A stretch of DNA of 64,000 bases from Streptomyces polyasparticus (GTDB lineage: Bacteria; Actinomycetota; Actinomycetes; Streptomycetales; Streptomycetaceae). Below the pieces are notes generated by a model. That model ran no database searches, was not told where the DNA came from, and was given only the letters and a program-made list of their open reading frames with translations. Every line of letters begins with the position of its first letter. Positions within the stretch are counted from its first letter, which is position 1. The position numbers and the translations under genes are program-made. This document shows, one piece after another, positions 62,604-64,000 of the stretch. The stretch is taken from assembly GCF_014493765.1 (NCBI RefSeq), contig NZ_JACTVJ010000023.1, positions 62,001 through 126,000 of the forward strand. Reading direction: 5' to 3'.

Positions 62604-62843
62604 GTGAGCGCTCAGCTGTTGTTCGACGCCCTGTCCAAACGCACGGAACTGACCGAGCTGCCCGACCTGTCCAGGGTCTCGGGCCCCGACTCGGTGCTCC
62701 ACGGCTCGTTCTCCGTGGAAGCGCCGCTCACCAGTGAGCCGCCCCTGGCCGACGAGGCCCCGCTGACCAGTGAGCCGCCGCTCGCCGACGAAGCGCCGCT
62801 GACCAGCGAACCCACGGCGTTCGGCACCGCTTCCTTCCTCTGA
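62604..62843 (+). CDS. Small protein with 12-residue C-terminal repeats
   Basis: A protein of 79 aa. GAGGAGG lies six bases before GTG 62604 and third codon positions are nearly all G/C, so it is very probably translated. The first 38 residues (AQLLFDALSKRTELTELPDL...) look like a helical leader. The rest consists of the unit E-A-P-L-T-S-E-P-P-L-A-D, two full copies and a partial third, ending in F-G-T-A-S-F-L. The shape, a leader plus repeated core rich in Thr, Ser, Glu and Asp, resembles multi-core RiPP precursors, but no modifying enzyme is visible in the window. A structural peptide is equally possible. It precedes malQ by 84 bp. Confidence 0.65.
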   Translation: MSAQLLFDALSKRTELTELPDLSRVSGPDSVLHGSFSVEAPLTSEPPLADEAPLTSEPPLADEAPLTSEPTAFGTASFL

Positions 62844-62927
62844 GCCCCGGCTCCTGCCCGGACGACCGAGCCCCCGGCTCCCGCCCGGACGACGGCATCC
62901 GACTGCACACGAACCGAAGGGGCACCG

Positions 62928-64000
62928 ATGTCCCTGGCCCGCCTCGCAGTGCTGTACGGCATCGACTCCTCCTACGAGCCCGCTCCCGGGGTGCAACAGC
63001 CGGTCTCCCCGGCGGCGTTACGCGCGGCGCTCGCGGCCTTCGGCGTGGACACCTCCACCGAAGCGGCCGTCGAAGGCGCGGTCCTCGAGATCCGTGAGCG
63101 GCGCAGCAGACGCGCCCTGCCCCACACGGTGGTCGCAGGTTCGCTCGTCTTCGACGCGCTGCCCACGGGCACCCGCATGGTGCTCGCCCCCGAGAGCGGC
63201 GGCGACTCCACCGAGTGGTCCTGGTCCGGCGAGCTGCCGGAACTCCCGTACGGGGTTCACACGTTGTACGCCGAGACGCCCGACGGCCGCAAAGCCTCCG
63301 CGAGCCATCTGATCGTCGCCCCGGGCCGGGCCCCCGCACCGCCCGGGCGCCACCACGGTCTGCTCGTCCAGCTCTACTCCCTGCTCTCGCGGCGCTCCTG
63401 GGGCATGGGCGACCTCGGCGACCTCGCCGAACTCGCCGCCTGGTCGGGCCGCGACCTGGGTGCCGACTTCCTCCAGGTCAACCCCCTGCACGCCGCCGTG
63501 CCCGGGGTGCGCGGCGAACCCACCGACCCCTCCCCGTACCGCCCCTCCTCGCGCCGCTTCCCCGACCCCGTGCATCTGCGGATCGAGGACATACCGGAGT
63601 ACGCGTACCTCGCACCCGAGGACCGTGCACGCGCCGACGCCCTGGCCGAACAGGCCTCGGAACTACGGGAGTCGGTGCTCTCCAAGGGTGCGCTGATCGA
63701 CCGGGACGCCGTATGGGGGCTGAAGTCCCGGGCCCTGGAGCTCATCCACGCCGTGCCGCTCGGCCCCGGGCGCCGCGCCGCGTACTGCGCGTTCCTCGCC
63801 GAGGGCGGCGAGGACCTCGAACGGCACGCCACCTGGTACGCACTCGCCGAACGCCACGGACCCGACTGGCGCCGCTGGCCCGAGGAACTGCGCGACCCCT
63901 CGTCGGCGGCCACCGCGCGCGCCGCGCACGAACTGATGGACCGCATCGACTTCCACAGCCGGCTGATCTGGCTGACCGACAGCCAGCTCGGCGCGGCCGC
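62928..64000 (+). CDS. malQ: 4-alpha-glucanotransferase (amylomaltase), 5' part
   Basis: The first 357 codons of a GH77 protein, open at the window edge. The N-terminus (LARLAVLYGIDSSYEPAPG) is the extra beta domain of actinobacterial MalQ. The catalytic barrel begins at GLLVQLYSLLSRRSWGMGDLGDLAELAAWSG, with FLQVNPLHAAVP and DPSPYRPSSRRF, which are characteristic of the family. MalQ transfers maltosyl units between glucans. GAAGGGGC is upstream of ATG 62928. The catalytic residues lie beyond the window. Confidence 0.88.
   Translation, partial: MSLARLAVLYGIDSSYEPAPGVQQPVSPAALRAALAAFGVDTSTEAAVEGAVLEIRERRSRRALPHTVVAGSLVFDALPTGTRMVLAPESGGDSTEWSWSGELPELPYGVHTLYAETPDGRKASASHLIVAPGRAPAPPGRHHGLLVQLYSLLSRRSWGMGDLGDLAELAAWSGRDLGADFLQVNPLHAAVPGVRGEPTDPSPYRPSSRRFPDPVHLRIEDIPEYAYLAPEDRARADALAEQASELRESVLSKGALIDRDAVWGLKSRALELIHAVPLGPGRRAAYCAFLAEGGEDLERHATWYALAERHGPDWRRWPEELRDPSSAATARAAHELMDRIDFHSRLIWLTDSQLGAA

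Overview
The window is high-GC actinomycete DNA, almost certainly Streptomyces or a very close relative. Evidence: codon third positions are nearly all G/C, GTG and TTG starts are frequent, many operons overlap at ATGA, and recognisable Streptomyces blocks are present (the csnR-csnEFGHK chitosan-oligosaccharide locus, an EttA ABC-F gene, a PknG/GlnH/GlnX signalling cluster, malQ).

Layout. (1) 1-7350 is the recombinase end of an integrated element lying against the 3' end of a tRNA-Arg(UCU) gene (7352-7424, minus). It carries a divergent regulator, a beta-rich hypothetical protein, three methyltransferase-like genes in a row and a large serine recombinase whose reading frame runs through the tRNA gene on the opposite strand. 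(2) 7425-18540 is core-like chromosome: two dynamin/YfjP-like GTPases and an SSB, a thioester-domain surface protein with a sortase signal, a divergent SDR/TetR pair, and ettA followed by a thioesterase and a small conserved protein. (3) 18658-29382 is a minus-strand block of three FtsX-type permeases and two ABC ATPases. The ATPase genes are almost identical over 922 bp and carry an AbrB-like tail, while their permease partners have diverged. (4) 29576-31156 holds a truncated haemoglobin and a PCMT-like methyltransferase.

(5) 31226-42049 is the most striking region: seven co-directional minus-strand genes. In transcription order they encode a GlnX-like membrane protein, a GlnH-like solute-binding protein, an alpha-helical protein, a PknG-like kinase, a PP2C phosphatase, a VWA protein and an FHA protein. 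Three of them carry zinc ribbons. They read as one pathway from outside amino-acid sensing to intracellular Ser/Thr phosphorylation and FHA read-out. (6) 42384-46976 has a large secreted subtilase and an NmrA-like oxidoreductase. (7) 47132-53931 is the csn operon with a palindromic operator at 53987-54005. (8) 54090-64000 has a hairpin array, an MscS channel, an HNH protein, a PadR/ABC efflux operon, a secreted GH84 enzyme with an unusual catalytic doublet, a small repeat-containing protein and the 5' part of malQ, which runs off the window.

All product names rest on motifs and family knowledge read by eye. No database search was run. Starts were chosen from Shine-Dalgarno spacing, overlaps and family alignment.
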